From Hyphococcus sp. (GTDB taxonomy: Bacteria > Pseudomonadota > Alphaproteobacteria > Caulobacterales > Parvularculaceae): a stretch of 26,478 nucleotides of DNA. The stretch is taken from contig BQJG01000049.1 of assembly GCA_021604585.1 (NCBI GenBank), positions 1 to 26,478 on the forward strand, given 5' to 3'. A program made the position numbers and the translations under genes. Shown piece after piece: positions 13,880-21,038 of the stretch (position 1 is its first letter; each line of letters starts with the position of its first letter). The notes under the pieces are model-generated. The model did no database searches. It was not told the origin of the DNA and was given only the letters and a program-made list of their open reading frames with translations.

Positions 13880-14326
13880 ATGATGAAAAAACTTGGTTCT
13901 ATTTTATTTGCTGCCGTTTTTCTATGCGCCGGATGCACGTACACAATCGACGCCAGCGATCCCAGATATTTCACGCCGCCTGCCATCACCGCAGGCTACA
14001 ATCCGTTCTACGGGATGGCGTGCGCTGATGAAGTTGTTGCGGATGGCGAACAAGTGGCGAGCTTTTCCTTCACGCTCGATGAAAAAGGCCGCCCGCAAAA
14101 CATTACACTCTTACAAAAAACAAATGACTGCCTCGCCGAAGCGGCTGAGGGTGAGCTGAAACAGTGGGTGTTTTCGCCCGCGAAGTTCGATGGCCGGCCA
14201 ATCGAAAACGCTCTCTATCGCTTGAATTTCAATTTCGACAGCGAACGACGCGAAGTGACGATCACAGCGACCTTCGATGAAGAGACCGGCGAGGTGGATC
14301 GCATTCGCATCTTGTCCGTAGAGTAG
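13880..14326 (+). CDS. Probable lipoprotein with TonB-C-like domain
   Basis: A 148-residue protein starting at one of two adjacent ATGs (13880 or 13883), 25 bases after the YcgN gene. The N-terminus MMKKLGSILFAAVFLCAGC is a lipoprotein-type signal; the presumed lipidated cysteine is C19, although position -3 is Cys rather than the usual Leu. The mature part contains VASFSFTLDEKGRPQNITLL, a helix with AEGELKQWVFSPAKFDGRP, and YRLNFNFD: the strand-helix-strand shape of TonB C-terminal domains. It is not a TonB energiser because there is no Pro-rich spanning region. Likely envelope-located; function unknown. Confidence 0.7.
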   Translation: MMKKLGSILFAAVFLCAGCTYTIDASDPRYFTPPAITAGYNPFYGMACADEVVADGEQVASFSFTLDEKGRPQNITLLQKTNDCLAEAAEGELKQWVFSPAKFDGRPIENALYRLNFNFDSERREVTITATFDEETGEVDRIRILSVE

Positions 14327-14339
14327 TGGCGCGCTTTTT

Positions 14340-14484
14340 CTTCCCCCGTTTACGGGGGAAGTGCCGGCCCAATCTTTTGGGCCGGGGATGGGGGTTGCTT
14401 CGCTTCTATCCGGCGCAACGGTTCGGAAAAATTTTCACCCCCTCCGTCCCTTCGGGACACCTCCCCCATTGGCATGGGGGAGGA
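14340..14484. repeat. Compound palindromic repeat upstream of the GTA cluster
   Basis: Four hairpins in sequence: CTTCCCCCG-TTTA-CGGGGGAAG (14340-14361), CCGGCCCAA-TCTT-TTGGGCCGG (14364-14385), GTCCC-TTC-GGGAC (14446-14458) and CTCCCCCAT-TGGC-ATGGGGGAG (14461-14482). The layout resembles the repeats inside the GTA cluster but the sequences differ. No T-tract follows the first two, so they are not a classic plus-strand terminator for the lipoprotein gene. Confidence 0.7.
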
Positions 14485-14609
14485 GAAGGTCGCGCTTTTT
14501 TGCGCGTCCCTAATTCCAAAAACCCAGTCCCTTTTTTCCACCCCAATAAGGCGAGTGACAGTGCAGCATTTTACATCATTTCTGTTGAATTCTTTCATAA
14601 AACCCCGTG

Positions 14610-14631
14610 TTGGTGAATAGTTATCCACCAA
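14610..14631. promoter_or_regulatory. Inverted repeat in the GTA leader
   Basis: TTGGTG and CACCAA (14610-14615 and 14626-14631) form a perfect 6-base inverted repeat with a 10-base spacer, ending 27 bases before the g1 start. About one helical turn between half-sites is right for a dimeric regulator. GTA promoters in Rhodobacter are controlled by GafA, and I do not know its site in this lineage. No TTAA half-site typical of CtrA is seen between 14485 and 14660. Speculative. Confidence 0.35.
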
Positions 14632-14658
14632 AACCGGAGCGGCCTTATCCTTCGCTCC

Positions 14659-15150
14659 ATGATGAAAAACCAACTCACAAACGCGCCAGAAACTGATCAA
14701 GAAACTGATCAAGAAACTGATCAAGAGACTGATCGGCCGGCCGCCTTGCGCGAACGCTGGGATGAGCTCTTTGAGAACATCGCCGCGCTCGCGCACCGCC
14801 GGTCGCAATCGCTTCTGTCGCACCATGACGAAGATGACGACGCGTTTGATCGCGGCGCGCGCAGCCTGCGCACGCTGATGAGCGCGGCCGAAGTCGCACA
14901 CCGCCTGAAACGAGATGAAGCGAAGGAAAGCGAGACCAATGACGAAGGCGCCGAAGGACAACAGCTCACCGATGCAGCCATTGAAGCCGCTTACCGCAAA
15001 GTCAGCGAGCGAGTCGAGCGGCTTGAACGCGAAGAGTCGGCCGCCGTCCCGTCTGGACCCGGAAGCAAGGGCGCTCTGGCTCAATGCGGAGGTGATGCGC
15101 GAAGCGGCGAAGGAAATCGCGGCGCAGTGCTGGAAGGTGAACGCCCATGA
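14659..15150 (+). CDS. GTA g1, putative small terminase subunit
   Basis: A 163-residue acidic, helical protein at the position of GTA g1, directly before the large terminase. The central part (RERWDELFENIAAL, RSQSLLSHHDEDDD, RGARSLRTLMSAAEV) fits the helical bundle expected of a small terminase, which recruits DNA to the packaging motor. Residues 11-26 are a run of four ETDQ-type units from a 12-base tandem repeat. No clear ribosome site precedes the ATG pair at 14659/14662. The last ~20 residues are Gly/Ser-rich and overlap the terminase start in another frame. Assignment rests mainly on position. Confidence 0.65.
   Translation: MMKNQLTNAPETDQETDQETDQETDRPAALRERWDELFENIAALAHRRSQSLLSHHDEDDDAFDRGARSLRTLMSAAEVAHRLKRDEAKESETNDEGAEGQQLTDAAIEAAYRKVSERVERLEREESAAVPSGPGSKGALAQCGGDARSGEGNRGAVLEGERP
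14689..14736 (+). repeat. 12-base tandem repeat in g1 (four units)
   Basis: Three identical GAAACTGATCAA units followed by GAGACTGATCGG, in frame and encoding ETDQ-ETDQ-ETDQ-ETDR. The unit length is a multiple of three, so copy-number changes keep the g1 reading frame. Confidence 0.9.
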
Positions 15151-16354
15151 CCATCAGCGCGAACCAAACGGCGACTGGACCACATGGCTGCTGCTCGGCG
15201 GGCGCGGCGCCGGGAAAACCCGCGCCGGGGCCGAATGGGTCCGCGCGCTGGTCGCAGGCATCGCCAATGACAATACGAAACACAAAGCCATCGCGCTCGT
15301 CGCGGAAAGTTACGCCGATGCGAGGGAAGTCATGATCGAGGGCCCCTCCGGCATTTGCGCCGTCGCACGCGACACCAACCGCCCGGTCTATGAGGCCTCG
15401 CGCCGGCGCCTGGTCTGGCCCGATGGCGCGGTCGGCTATGCGTTCTCCGCCGAAGACCCGGACGGCATCAGAGGCTATCAGTTCGATGCGGCGTGGTCGG
15501 ATGAATTGTGCAAATGGCGCTACGCCGAAGAAACCTGGTCGAATTTGCAGCTTGCGCTTCGGCTTGGCGATAAGCCGCGCCAGATCGCGACGACGACGCC
15601 GCGGCCCATGGCGTTGATCAAACGTTTGATGAACGCCGAAACGACAAAACTCGTGCGCGCCTCGACTTATGAAAACCGCGCGCATTTGTCGGACGCATTC
15701 TTCTCAGAGATTGCCGCTTTGTATGAAGGCACGGCGCTGGGCCGTCAGGAACTGCTCGGCGAGCTGATCGACGATGTCGCCGGCGCGCTGTGGACCTGGA
15801 ATTTGATCGAGGCGGCGCGGATATCCGTCGCGCCCGCGCTCGATCGCATCGTCGTCGCCGTCGATCCCCCCGCGACGAGCGGCGAGGGCGCGGATGAATG
15901 CGGCATCATCATCGCCGGCGTCGCTTATTGCGGCGAGGTGATGACCGCTTTCGTTCTCGCCGACTGGTCGGCGGCGGGGCTTTCCCCGCGTCAGTGGGCG
16001 GAGAAAACCGCCGCCGCCTATCACGAATTTTCCGCCGACCGGATTGTCGTCGAAGTCAATCAGGGCGGCGAGATGGCGAAGGCCGTCATCGCGCAGGTGG
16101 ACGCGGATGTTCCGGTGCGCGGCGTTTATGCGACGCGCGGCAAGCGCACCCGCGCCGAACCGGTTGCTGCGCTTTATGAGCAAGGCCGCGTTCGTCATGT
16201 CGGCGCCTTCGCGAAGCTCGAAGACCAGATGACGTCCTACACGGGCGAAAAGAACGCGAAGAGTCCCGACCGCTTCGACGCGCTGGTCTGGGCGATCACC
16301 GAATTGCTGTTGAAACCCGCCGCGCCGAAACCGGCCGTACGGAAGTTGAGTTAG
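15095..16354 (+). CDS. GTA g2, large terminase (ATPase/nuclease)
   Basis: Packages host DNA into GTA heads. From the start used here it has 419 residues; the frame is open back to 14915. Walker A is GGRGAGKTR (about 35-43), a Walker B-like element lies in GYQFDAAWSDELCKW, and ATP coupling is suggested by TTTPRP. The C-terminal RNase H-like nuclease shows VVAVDPPATSGEGADECG, DRIVVEVNQGGEMAK and PDRFDALVWAITEL with the acidic residues in place. The start is uncertain: 15095 keeps the g1 overlap to 56 bases, but the GGAGG before it is very close, and TTG at 15023 or ATG at 14969 would add about 24 or 42 residues. Confidence 0.92.
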   Translation: MREAAKEIAAQCWKVNAHDHQREPNGDWTTWLLLGGRGAGKTRAGAEWVRALVAGIANDNTKHKAIALVAESYADAREVMIEGPSGICAVARDTNRPVYEASRRRLVWPDGAVGYAFSAEDPDGIRGYQFDAAWSDELCKWRYAEETWSNLQLALRLGDKPRQIATTTPRPMALIKRLMNAETTKLVRASTYENRAHLSDAFFSEIAALYEGTALGRQELLGELIDDVAGALWTWNLIEAARISVAPALDRIVVAVDPPATSGEGADECGIIIAGVAYCGEVMTAFVLADWSAAGLSPRQWAEKTAAAYHEFSADRIVVEVNQGGEMAKAVIAQVDADVPVRGVYATRGKRTRAEPVAALYEQGRVRHVGAFAKLEDQMTSYTGEKNAKSPDRFDALVWAITELLLKPAAPKPAVRKLS

Positions 16355-16388
16355 TCAGGAGTGTTTGTTGTGTTGCGTAAAATTTTTA

Positions 16389-16514
16389 CCCCTCACCCGA
16401 AATCATTGCATGATTTCGACCTCTCCCGAGGGAGAGGTATGCCTGCCTCACGCGCACCGCTCTACCTCTCCCTCGGGAGAGGTCAAAACGCCGAAGGCGT
16501 TTTGGGTGAGGGGG
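16389..16514. repeat. Compound palindromic repeat, family A copy 1 (g2/g3 gap)
   Basis: Outer inverted arms CCCCTCACCC and GGGTGAGGGG enclose four hairpins: CGAAATCA-TTGCA-TGATTTCG, ACCTCTCCC-GA-GGGAGAGGT, ACCTCTCCC-TC-GGGAGAGGT and CAAAACGCC-GAA-GGCGTTTTG. The outer arms and the two middle hairpins recur in the copies at 17976 and 23086, while the first and last stems differ in sequence but stay paired. The right arm ends seven bases before the portal ATG and offers GAGGGG as its ribosome site. Confidence 0.9.
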
Positions 16515-16521
16515 ACGCGTC

Positions 16522-17694
16522 ATGAAACTCCCGTTCCTCACCAACAAGCCACGCGAAGCCAAAGCCTCCGCCGCGAAAGCGCTGATCGCGCTGCACCGGC
16601 CCGGCGCGCCAACCTGGACGCCGCGCGATTACGCTTCGCTGGCGCGCGCCGGATATGAGCGCAATGTCGTCGCCTATCGCTGCGTGCGGCTGATTTCCGA
16701 AGCCGCGGCTTCCGCGCCGTTGCGCGTCATGGAGGCCGGCGCGATGATGAGCGACCATCCATTGTTATCGCTGCTCGCAAAACCAAATCCTGAGCAATCG
16801 GGCGCGGAACTGTTCGAGCATGTTTACGGCTTCCTGCAGACGGCGGGCAACGCCTATCTCGAATGTGTCGCGCTTGATGGCGCGCCGCGCGAGCTTTACG
16901 CGCTGCGGCCCGACCGGATGAAAGCGCGGCCCGGCAAGTCCGGCTGGGCCGAGGGCTATGATTATTCCGTCAGCGGACGAACGGTGACATTCCGCAAGCC
17001 GGAAGATGGCTCGCTCGCACCGATCCTGCATCTCAAACTGTTTCACCCGACCAACGATCATTACGGCCTGTCGCCGCTTGAGGCCGCGAGTTCGTCGGTC
17101 GATCTCCACAACGCCGCGTCGGCCTGGAATAAATCGCTGCTCGATAATGCCGCAAGGCCCTCTGGCGCGCTGGTCTACAAAGGCCCGGAAGGCGCCGAAA
17201 ACCTCACCGCCGGCCAATTCGACCGCCTTAAATCTGAACTCGAAGACGCCTATCAAGGCTCGGCCAATGCCGGCCGGCCGCTGGTCCTCGATGGCGGGCT
17301 TGAATGGCGCTCAATGTCCCTGTCGCCCGCCGATATGGACTTCATCGAAGCGAAAAACGCCGCCGCGCGCGAGATCGCGCTGGCGTTCGGCGTGCCGCCC
17401 ATGCTGCTCGGCATTCCCGGCGACAACACATACTCGAACTACAAGGAAGCCAATCTCGCTTTCTGGAAACAGACGGTGCTGCCGCTGGTCAAGAAAACCG
17501 CGAGCGCGCTCACCGGCTGGCTGGCGCCGGTCTGGCCGGAGGCGAGCGTCATTTGTCAATCGACGGAAATCGAAGCGCTGACCGCCGACCGCGACGCTTT
17601 GTGGTCACGCGTTTCCCGCGCCGATTTCCTCAGCGATGATGAAAAGCGCGCTGCGCTCGGACTTTGCGCCAAAGAGGAGGGCGAAGATGCATAG
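16522..17694 (+). CDS. GTA g3, HK97-family portal protein
   Basis: A 390-residue portal, the usual length for this family. Characteristic segments are NVVAYRCVRLISEAAASAPL (near 50-70), NPEQSGAELFEHVYGFLQ, GNAYLECV, ELYALRPDRM, ILHLKLFHPTNDHYGLSPLE, SGALVYKG, DFIEAKNAAAREIALAFGVP and PGDNTYSNYKEANLAFWKQT. It forms the dodecameric ring at the capsid vertex through which DNA is pumped. The start at 16522 follows the right arm of the family A repeat, whose TGAGGGG appears to be its Shine-Dalgarno. It overlaps g3.5 by eight bases. Confidence 0.95.
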   Translation: MKLPFLTNKPREAKASAAKALIALHRPGAPTWTPRDYASLARAGYERNVVAYRCVRLISEAAASAPLRVMEAGAMMSDHPLLSLLAKPNPEQSGAELFEHVYGFLQTAGNAYLECVALDGAPRELYALRPDRMKARPGKSGWAEGYDYSVSGRTVTFRKPEDGSLAPILHLKLFHPTNDHYGLSPLEAASSSVDLHNAASAWNKSLLDNAARPSGALVYKGPEGAENLTAGQFDRLKSELEDAYQGSANAGRPLVLDGGLEWRSMSLSPADMDFIEAKNAAAREIALAFGVPPMLLGIPGDNTYSNYKEANLAFWKQTVLPLVKKTASALTGWLAPVWPEASVICQSTEIEALTADRDALWSRVSRADFLSDDEKRAALGLCAKEEGEDA

Positions 17695-17956
17695 CGTCTC
17701 TTTCCCGAAATCGCCGCTCGACAAACCGGCGGAGCTGCGCATCACGGTGGCCATCGGCGCCGCGGTGATCGTCCAGACCGGGCTCGGCCTCATCTGGGCT
17801 GGCGCCGCGTCGGAACGTCTCGCGCAGCTTGAACGCCGCGCCGACGACAACACGCAGATTATCGAACGCACCGCGCGGCTCGAAGAGCAGGTGCGCTTTG
17901 TTTCCGCGACGCTGGTGCGGATTGAAGAAAAGATCGATGCGCGGGGGAGCGAGTGA
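17687..17956 (+). CDS. GTA g3.5-position small membrane/coiled-coil protein
   Basis: An 89-residue protein. The start at 17687 (MHSVSFPKSPLDK) has a strong AGAGGAGG site inside the end of g3; an in-frame ATG at 17636 is deeper inside g3 and is rejected. Residues about 17-40 form one membrane helix (RITVAIGAAVIVQTGLGLIW), and the rest is a coiled coil (ERLAQLERRADDNTQIIER, LEEQVRFV, RIEEKIDA). It sits between portal and protease, where Rhodobacter-type GTAs have the small g3.5; membership is by position and general shape. The role is not established. Confidence 0.75.
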   Translation: MHSVSFPKSPLDKPAELRITVAIGAAVIVQTGLGLIWAGAASERLAQLERRADDNTQIIERTARLEEQVRFVSATLVRIEEKIDARGSE

Positions 17957-17975
17957 TGAAGTTTTCAGTTTCTTG

Positions 17976-18102
17976 CCCCTCACCCGAAACGGCTGGCGCC
18001 GTTTCAACCTCTCCCGAGGGAGAGGTAGGAGTGCTTCGAGCGCGGCATGTCTACCTCTCCCCGGGGAGAGGTCAAATTCGCGACGCGAATTTGGGTGAGG
18101 GG
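17976..18102. repeat. Compound palindromic repeat, family A copy 2 (g3.5/g4 gap)
   Basis: Same architecture as 16389-16514: outer CCCCTCACCC / GGGTGAGGGG, first variable stem GAAACGGC-TGGC-GCCGTTTC, middle ACCTCTCCC-type hairpins, last variable stem CAAATTCGC-GAC-GCGAATTTG. It ends eight bases before the g4 ATG, and GGGGAG at the right arm junction is a well-placed ribosome site. Confidence 0.9.
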
Positions 18103-18110
18103 AGATCAGC

Positions 18111-18713
18111 ATGACCACTCTCATCGCCTCCATCGAAGGCTACGCCTCCGTCTTCAACACGCCTGACCTCAACGGCGACATCGTTGCGCCGGGGGCGTTC
18201 GCGAAATCGCTGCGCAAGAATCCGAAGCCCGCCATGTTGTACAGTCACGCGGCGGAGGCGCCCATCGGCCGCTGGATTTCCATTCGCGAGGATGGCTACG
18301 GCCTGTTCGTCAAGGGCGAGCTTTTATTGTCGTCGCCGCGCGCCCGCGAAGTCCATGCGCTGCTCGAAGGCGGCGCCATTGACGGGCTCTCCATCGGGTA
18401 TCAGACCGCGCGCTCGATCCGCGTCAAAGCCGGACGGCGCATCACCGAGGCTGAGCTGTGGGAAGTCTCTGTCGTGACATTTCCCATGGCGCCGCAAGCG
18501 CGCGTCACCCGCGTTGGCCCGGCGCGACCGGACTATGAGCCGCAAGACTACGCAAAATTGTTTCACCAATCGGCTCGCGTTTCTTCCTCCCATGTCCCCA
18601 ACGAAACGCGGGCTACCAGGCGGGCGCTTGTTCTCCCTCCCCCTGCTCAGGGAACAAGCGCCCGTCATCTCGCCGACGCCGTTAAATGCGCGGCCCAAAG
18701 GCTAACAGCCTAA
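18111..18713 (+). CDS. GTA g4, HK97-family prohead protease
   Basis: A serine protease (peptidase family U35/S78) that trims the capsid scaffold domain during head maturation. The sequence shows IEGYASVFNTPDLNGDIV, the H46 motif YSHAAEAPIGRW, the S94 motif GAIDGLSIGYQT and LWEVSVVTFPMAPQA. The first ~145 residues cover the expected domain. Residues about 150-200 are unlike the rest and are read through a compound palindrome at 18576-18664, so the tail of this protein seems to be encoded by a repeat inserted near the original stop. The conserved core is intact. Confidence 0.92.
   Translation: MTTLIASIEGYASVFNTPDLNGDIVAPGAFAKSLRKNPKPAMLYSHAAEAPIGRWISIREDGYGLFVKGELLLSSPRAREVHALLEGGAIDGLSIGYQTARSIRVKAGRRITEAELWEVSVVTFPMAPQARVTRVGPARPDYEPQDYAKLFHQSARVSSSHVPNETRATRRALVLPPPAQGTSARHLADAVKCAAQRLTA
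18576..18664. repeat. Palindromic element translated as the C-terminus of g4
   Basis: Two perfect inverted repeats lie within the reading frame: CGCGTTTC (18576-18583) with GAAACGCG (18603-18610), and CGGGCGCTTGTTC (18621-18633) with GAACAAGCGCCCG (18652-18664). The loops contain CT-rich runs like those of the intergenic repeats in this cluster. This resembles intergenic palindromes but is coding (residues about 155-184 of g4). Confidence 0.8.
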
Positions 18714-18740
18714 CGATCAGTGTAAGGAGAGTAGAGTAAA

Positions 18741-19988
18741 ATGAGTATTGAAACCAAAGCGGGCCCGGCCAATGCGGAAATCCGTGGCGCCATGCGCGAA
18801 TTCCTGTCAGCGTTCGAGGCGTTCAAGGACGCCAATGACGAGCGCCTTGAGGCGCTGGAGGCGAAAAGCCAGGACGACGTTGTGCTGCGAGAGAAGGTCG
18901 ATCGCATTAATGACGCGGTCACCGAACAGAAAGCTGCGGTCGAGCGCATCGCGCTGAAGGCGCAACGCCCTCAACTGGGCGCACAGCTGGAGTCCGGCGC
19001 ACGCGTCGAACCAGACGAACGCAAGGCGGCGTTTTTCCGCTATATGCGTGTCGGCGATGCGACGGCGGCGGCCTCGCTCGAAGCGAAATCGGTCAACGCC
19101 AGCACGGACTCTGAAGGCGGCTATCTCGCGCCCAACGAAGTCGAGCGCATCATCAATGCGGCGGTGAAGGATATTTCCCCGTTCCGCCAGATCGCTTCCG
19201 TCCGCGAAATCGGCGGCAATACTTTCCGCAAGCCGGTCTCAAATGGCGATGCGGTTGCGGGCTGGGTTGCGGAAACGACCGCGCGCGATACGGCGACAAC
19301 CGCGCCGACGCTTACCGCCATCGATTTCCCGACCATGGAGCTTTACGCCATGCCGGCGGCGTCGCAGACCCTGCTCGATGATTCGATTGTCGACATCGAA
19401 CAATGGCTCGCCGACGAAGTGCAGTCGGAATTCGCGGCGCAAGAGTCTGCTGCGTTCATTTCCGGCAACGGGACCACGGCGCCGAAGGGCATTCTCATTT
19501 ACGATATCGCTGCGGATGCATCGAAAGACCCGGACGAGATCGGTTACATCGCGTCTGGCGCCGACGGCGCCTTCGCTGCGTCGAACCCGTCGGACAAACT
19601 GCTCGACCTGATCTATGCGCCGAAACAGGCTTACCGCGCCAACGGACGGTTCCTGATGAACCGTTCGGTTGTCGGGGCGCTGCGCAAGTTCAAGGATGGC
19701 GAGGGCAATTATCTCTGGCAGCCCAACAATGAACCCGGCGAACCGGCGCGCCTGATGGGTTATCCGGTGGCGGAAGCCGAAGACATGCCGGACGTCGCCT
19801 CGGATTCCTATTCGATTGCGTTTGGCGATTTCCGCCGCGGCTATCTCATCGTTGACCGCGTCGGCGTGCGCGTCTTGCGCGATCCATACTCTGCCAAACC
19901 CTATGTCTTGTTCTACACGACCAAGCGCGTCGGCGGTGGCGTCCAGGATTACGACGCGATCAAGTTTTTGAAATTCGCGGTGAGTTAA
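18741..19988 (+). CDS. GTA g5, HK97-family major capsid protein
   Basis: A 415-residue capsid protein, the standard size. Residues 1-~100 are a charged coiled-coil scaffold (delta) domain (LSAFEAFKDANDERLEALEA) that g4 would remove. The mature shell domain begins near SVNASTDSEGGYLAPNEVER (118-136) and includes ISPFRQIASVREIGGNTFRK, TAIDFPTMELYAMPAASQTL, ESAAFISGNGTTAPKGIL, NGRFLMNRSVVGALRKFKD, and FGDFRRGYLIVDRVGVRVLR near the end. An AAGGAGAG ribosome site precedes the ATG. It forms the GTA head shell. Confidence 0.96.
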   Translation: MSIETKAGPANAEIRGAMREFLSAFEAFKDANDERLEALEAKSQDDVVLREKVDRINDAVTEQKAAVERIALKAQRPQLGAQLESGARVEPDERKAAFFRYMRVGDATAAASLEAKSVNASTDSEGGYLAPNEVERIINAAVKDISPFRQIASVREIGGNTFRKPVSNGDAVAGWVAETTARDTATTAPTLTAIDFPTMELYAMPAASQTLLDDSIVDIEQWLADEVQSEFAAQESAAFISGNGTTAPKGILIYDIAADASKDPDEIGYIASGADGAFAASNPSDKLLDLIYAPKQAYRANGRFLMNRSVVGALRKFKDGEGNYLWQPNNEPGEPARLMGYPVAEAEDMPDVASDSYSIAFGDFRRGYLIVDRVGVRVLRDPYSAKPYVLFYTTKRVGGGVQDYDAIKFLKFAVS

Positions 19989-20002
19989 TGCGCCGCGCTT
20001 CA

Positions 20003-20119
20003 CCTCCCCTTGGAAAGGGGAGGCCGGAAAATCCCAAAGGATTTTCCGGGTGGGGATCAATGCGCATCGCATTGATCAACATGATCCCCCTCCTAACCTC
20101 CCCCTTTTCAAGGGGGAGG
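20003..20119. repeat. Compound palindromic repeat, family B (g5/g6 gap)
   Basis: Four consecutive hairpins: CCTCCCCTT-GGA-AAGGGGAGG (20003-20023), CCGGAAAATCC-CAAA-GGATTTTCCGG (20024-20049), GATCAATGCG-CAT-CGCATTGATC (20055-20077) and CCTCCCCCTT-TTC-AAGGGGGAGG (20097-20119). The end hairpins are CCTCCCC-type and the two inner stems look specific to this copy, paralleling family A. It fills most of the 175-base gap between capsid and connector genes. Confidence 0.85.
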
Positions 20120-20163
20120 GGCAGGTTGGTCCTGAAATAGAAATGTAACGGACGAGTAGTGTA

Positions 20164-20724
20164 ATGTCCCTGACCCTTTTATCTCCTCCCGCGGCGGAGC
20201 CGGTGACGCTCAGCGAACTGAAAGCGCATCTGCGCGTCACGACTGATGACGAAGACGCCTTGATCACCGGCATGCTTGTCGCTGCGGTGCGTGCGGTTGA
20301 AGCCCGCGCCTCGCTGGCGCTGATGCCGCAACAATGGCGGCTGACGCTCGATGCGGTTCCGGAAGAGACCTTGTTCCTGCCGCTGTCGCCAGTGAGCGCG
20401 CTTGACGATGTCACGGTGATCGGCGGCGAAGGCGAAGCGCAAACCGTCGCCGACAATCTTTATGATTTCGTCCCGGGCGCCAGCGCGCGATTACGCCGCG
20501 CCGGGCCCTGGCCAAATCCGGTTCCGCGTCTTGGCGGGGTGCGCATCGACTTCACCGCTGGTTACGCGGATGCTGACGCTGTGCCCGAACCCTTAAAGCA
20601 GGCGGTGAAAAATCTCGCCGCGTTCTTCTTTGAAAGCCGCGAGGCGGCGGGCGAGGCGAAAATCTACGCGGTGCCTTCAAGCGTTGATGCGTTAATCGCC
20701 CCCTATCGCGAGGCGCTCTTATGA
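20164..20724 (+). CDS. GTA g6, head-tail connector (adaptor) protein
   Basis: A 186-residue protein of the phage gp6-like / phiE125 gp8-like connector group. Diagnostic segments are EPVTLSELKAHLRVTTDDED, ALITGMLVAAVRAVEARA, the VRIDFTAGYADADAVPEPLK block and QAVKNLAAFFFESRE. It is expected to form the ring beneath the portal. Ribosome site is weak. Its stop overlaps the g7 start in an ATGA, indicating translational coupling. Confidence 0.88.
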   Translation: MSLTLLSPPAAEPVTLSELKAHLRVTTDDEDALITGMLVAAVRAVEARASLALMPQQWRLTLDAVPEETLFLPLSPVSALDDVTVIGGEGEAQTVADNLYDFVPGASARLRRAGPWPNPVPRLGGVRIDFTAGYADADAVPEPLKQAVKNLAAFFFESREAAGEAKIYAVPSSVDALIAPYREALL

Positions 20725-21038
20725 TCAGCGAACTCCGGCACAAGGTCGAACTCCTCACCGCTTCACGCAGCAGCGACGAAGCAGGCGGCGCGTCGATCGA
20801 ATGGGTCTCCGGCGGCGACACATGGGCCGCCGTTACAAGGCTGACGTCGACCCGCGATTTCGCGGGCGACCGCGAAAACCGGCTGAAGCGCATCGCCGTT
20901 ACAATTCGTCAAAGCGGGTCCATCACCCTCGGCGGGCGCCTGAATTTTTCCGGCGAGGCGTATGAAATCGTCAGTATCGAGAGCGATGACGGGCGCGACA
21001 AACGCCTGACGCTGATCTGCGAAGAGGTGTTGTCATGA
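20721..21038 (+). CDS. GTA g7, head closure (stopper) protein
   Basis: A 105-residue small beta-rich protein of the SPP1 gp16-like / head-tail adaptor family. It shows the family pattern LRHKVELLTASRSSDEAGG, then a W-[AV]-[AS]-V element (TWAAVTRL), VTIRQSGSITLGGRL and the ending YEIVSIESDDGRDKRLTLIC. It would seal the connector and link to the tail terminator. ATGA overlaps with g6 and g8. Confidence 0.88.
   Translation: MISELRHKVELLTASRSSDEAGGASIEWVSGGDTWAAVTRLTSTRDFAGDRENRLKRIAVTIRQSGSITLGGRLNFSGEAYEIVSIESDDGRDKRLTLICEEVLS

Noticed and set aside
14689..14736. Possible CRISPR or origin-type iterons
   Set aside because: Units are adjacent without spacers, in frame in a coding gene, and only four in number.
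14350..15084. Minus-strand frame of 244 codons spanning the GTA leader and g1
   Set aside because: It runs through repeats and low-complexity translation of the 12-base repeat (LDQF units) with no domain; g1 fits the cluster better.
15002..15685. Minus-strand frame opposite the terminase
   Set aside because: High-GC antisense frame over Walker motifs; no recognisable domain and inconsistent with the plus-strand operon.
19239..20072. 277-codon minus-strand frame opposite the capsid gene
   Set aside because: Antisense of the conserved capsid; its 5' end runs through the family B palindromes, and composition is Arg/Gly/Ile-rich shadow coding.
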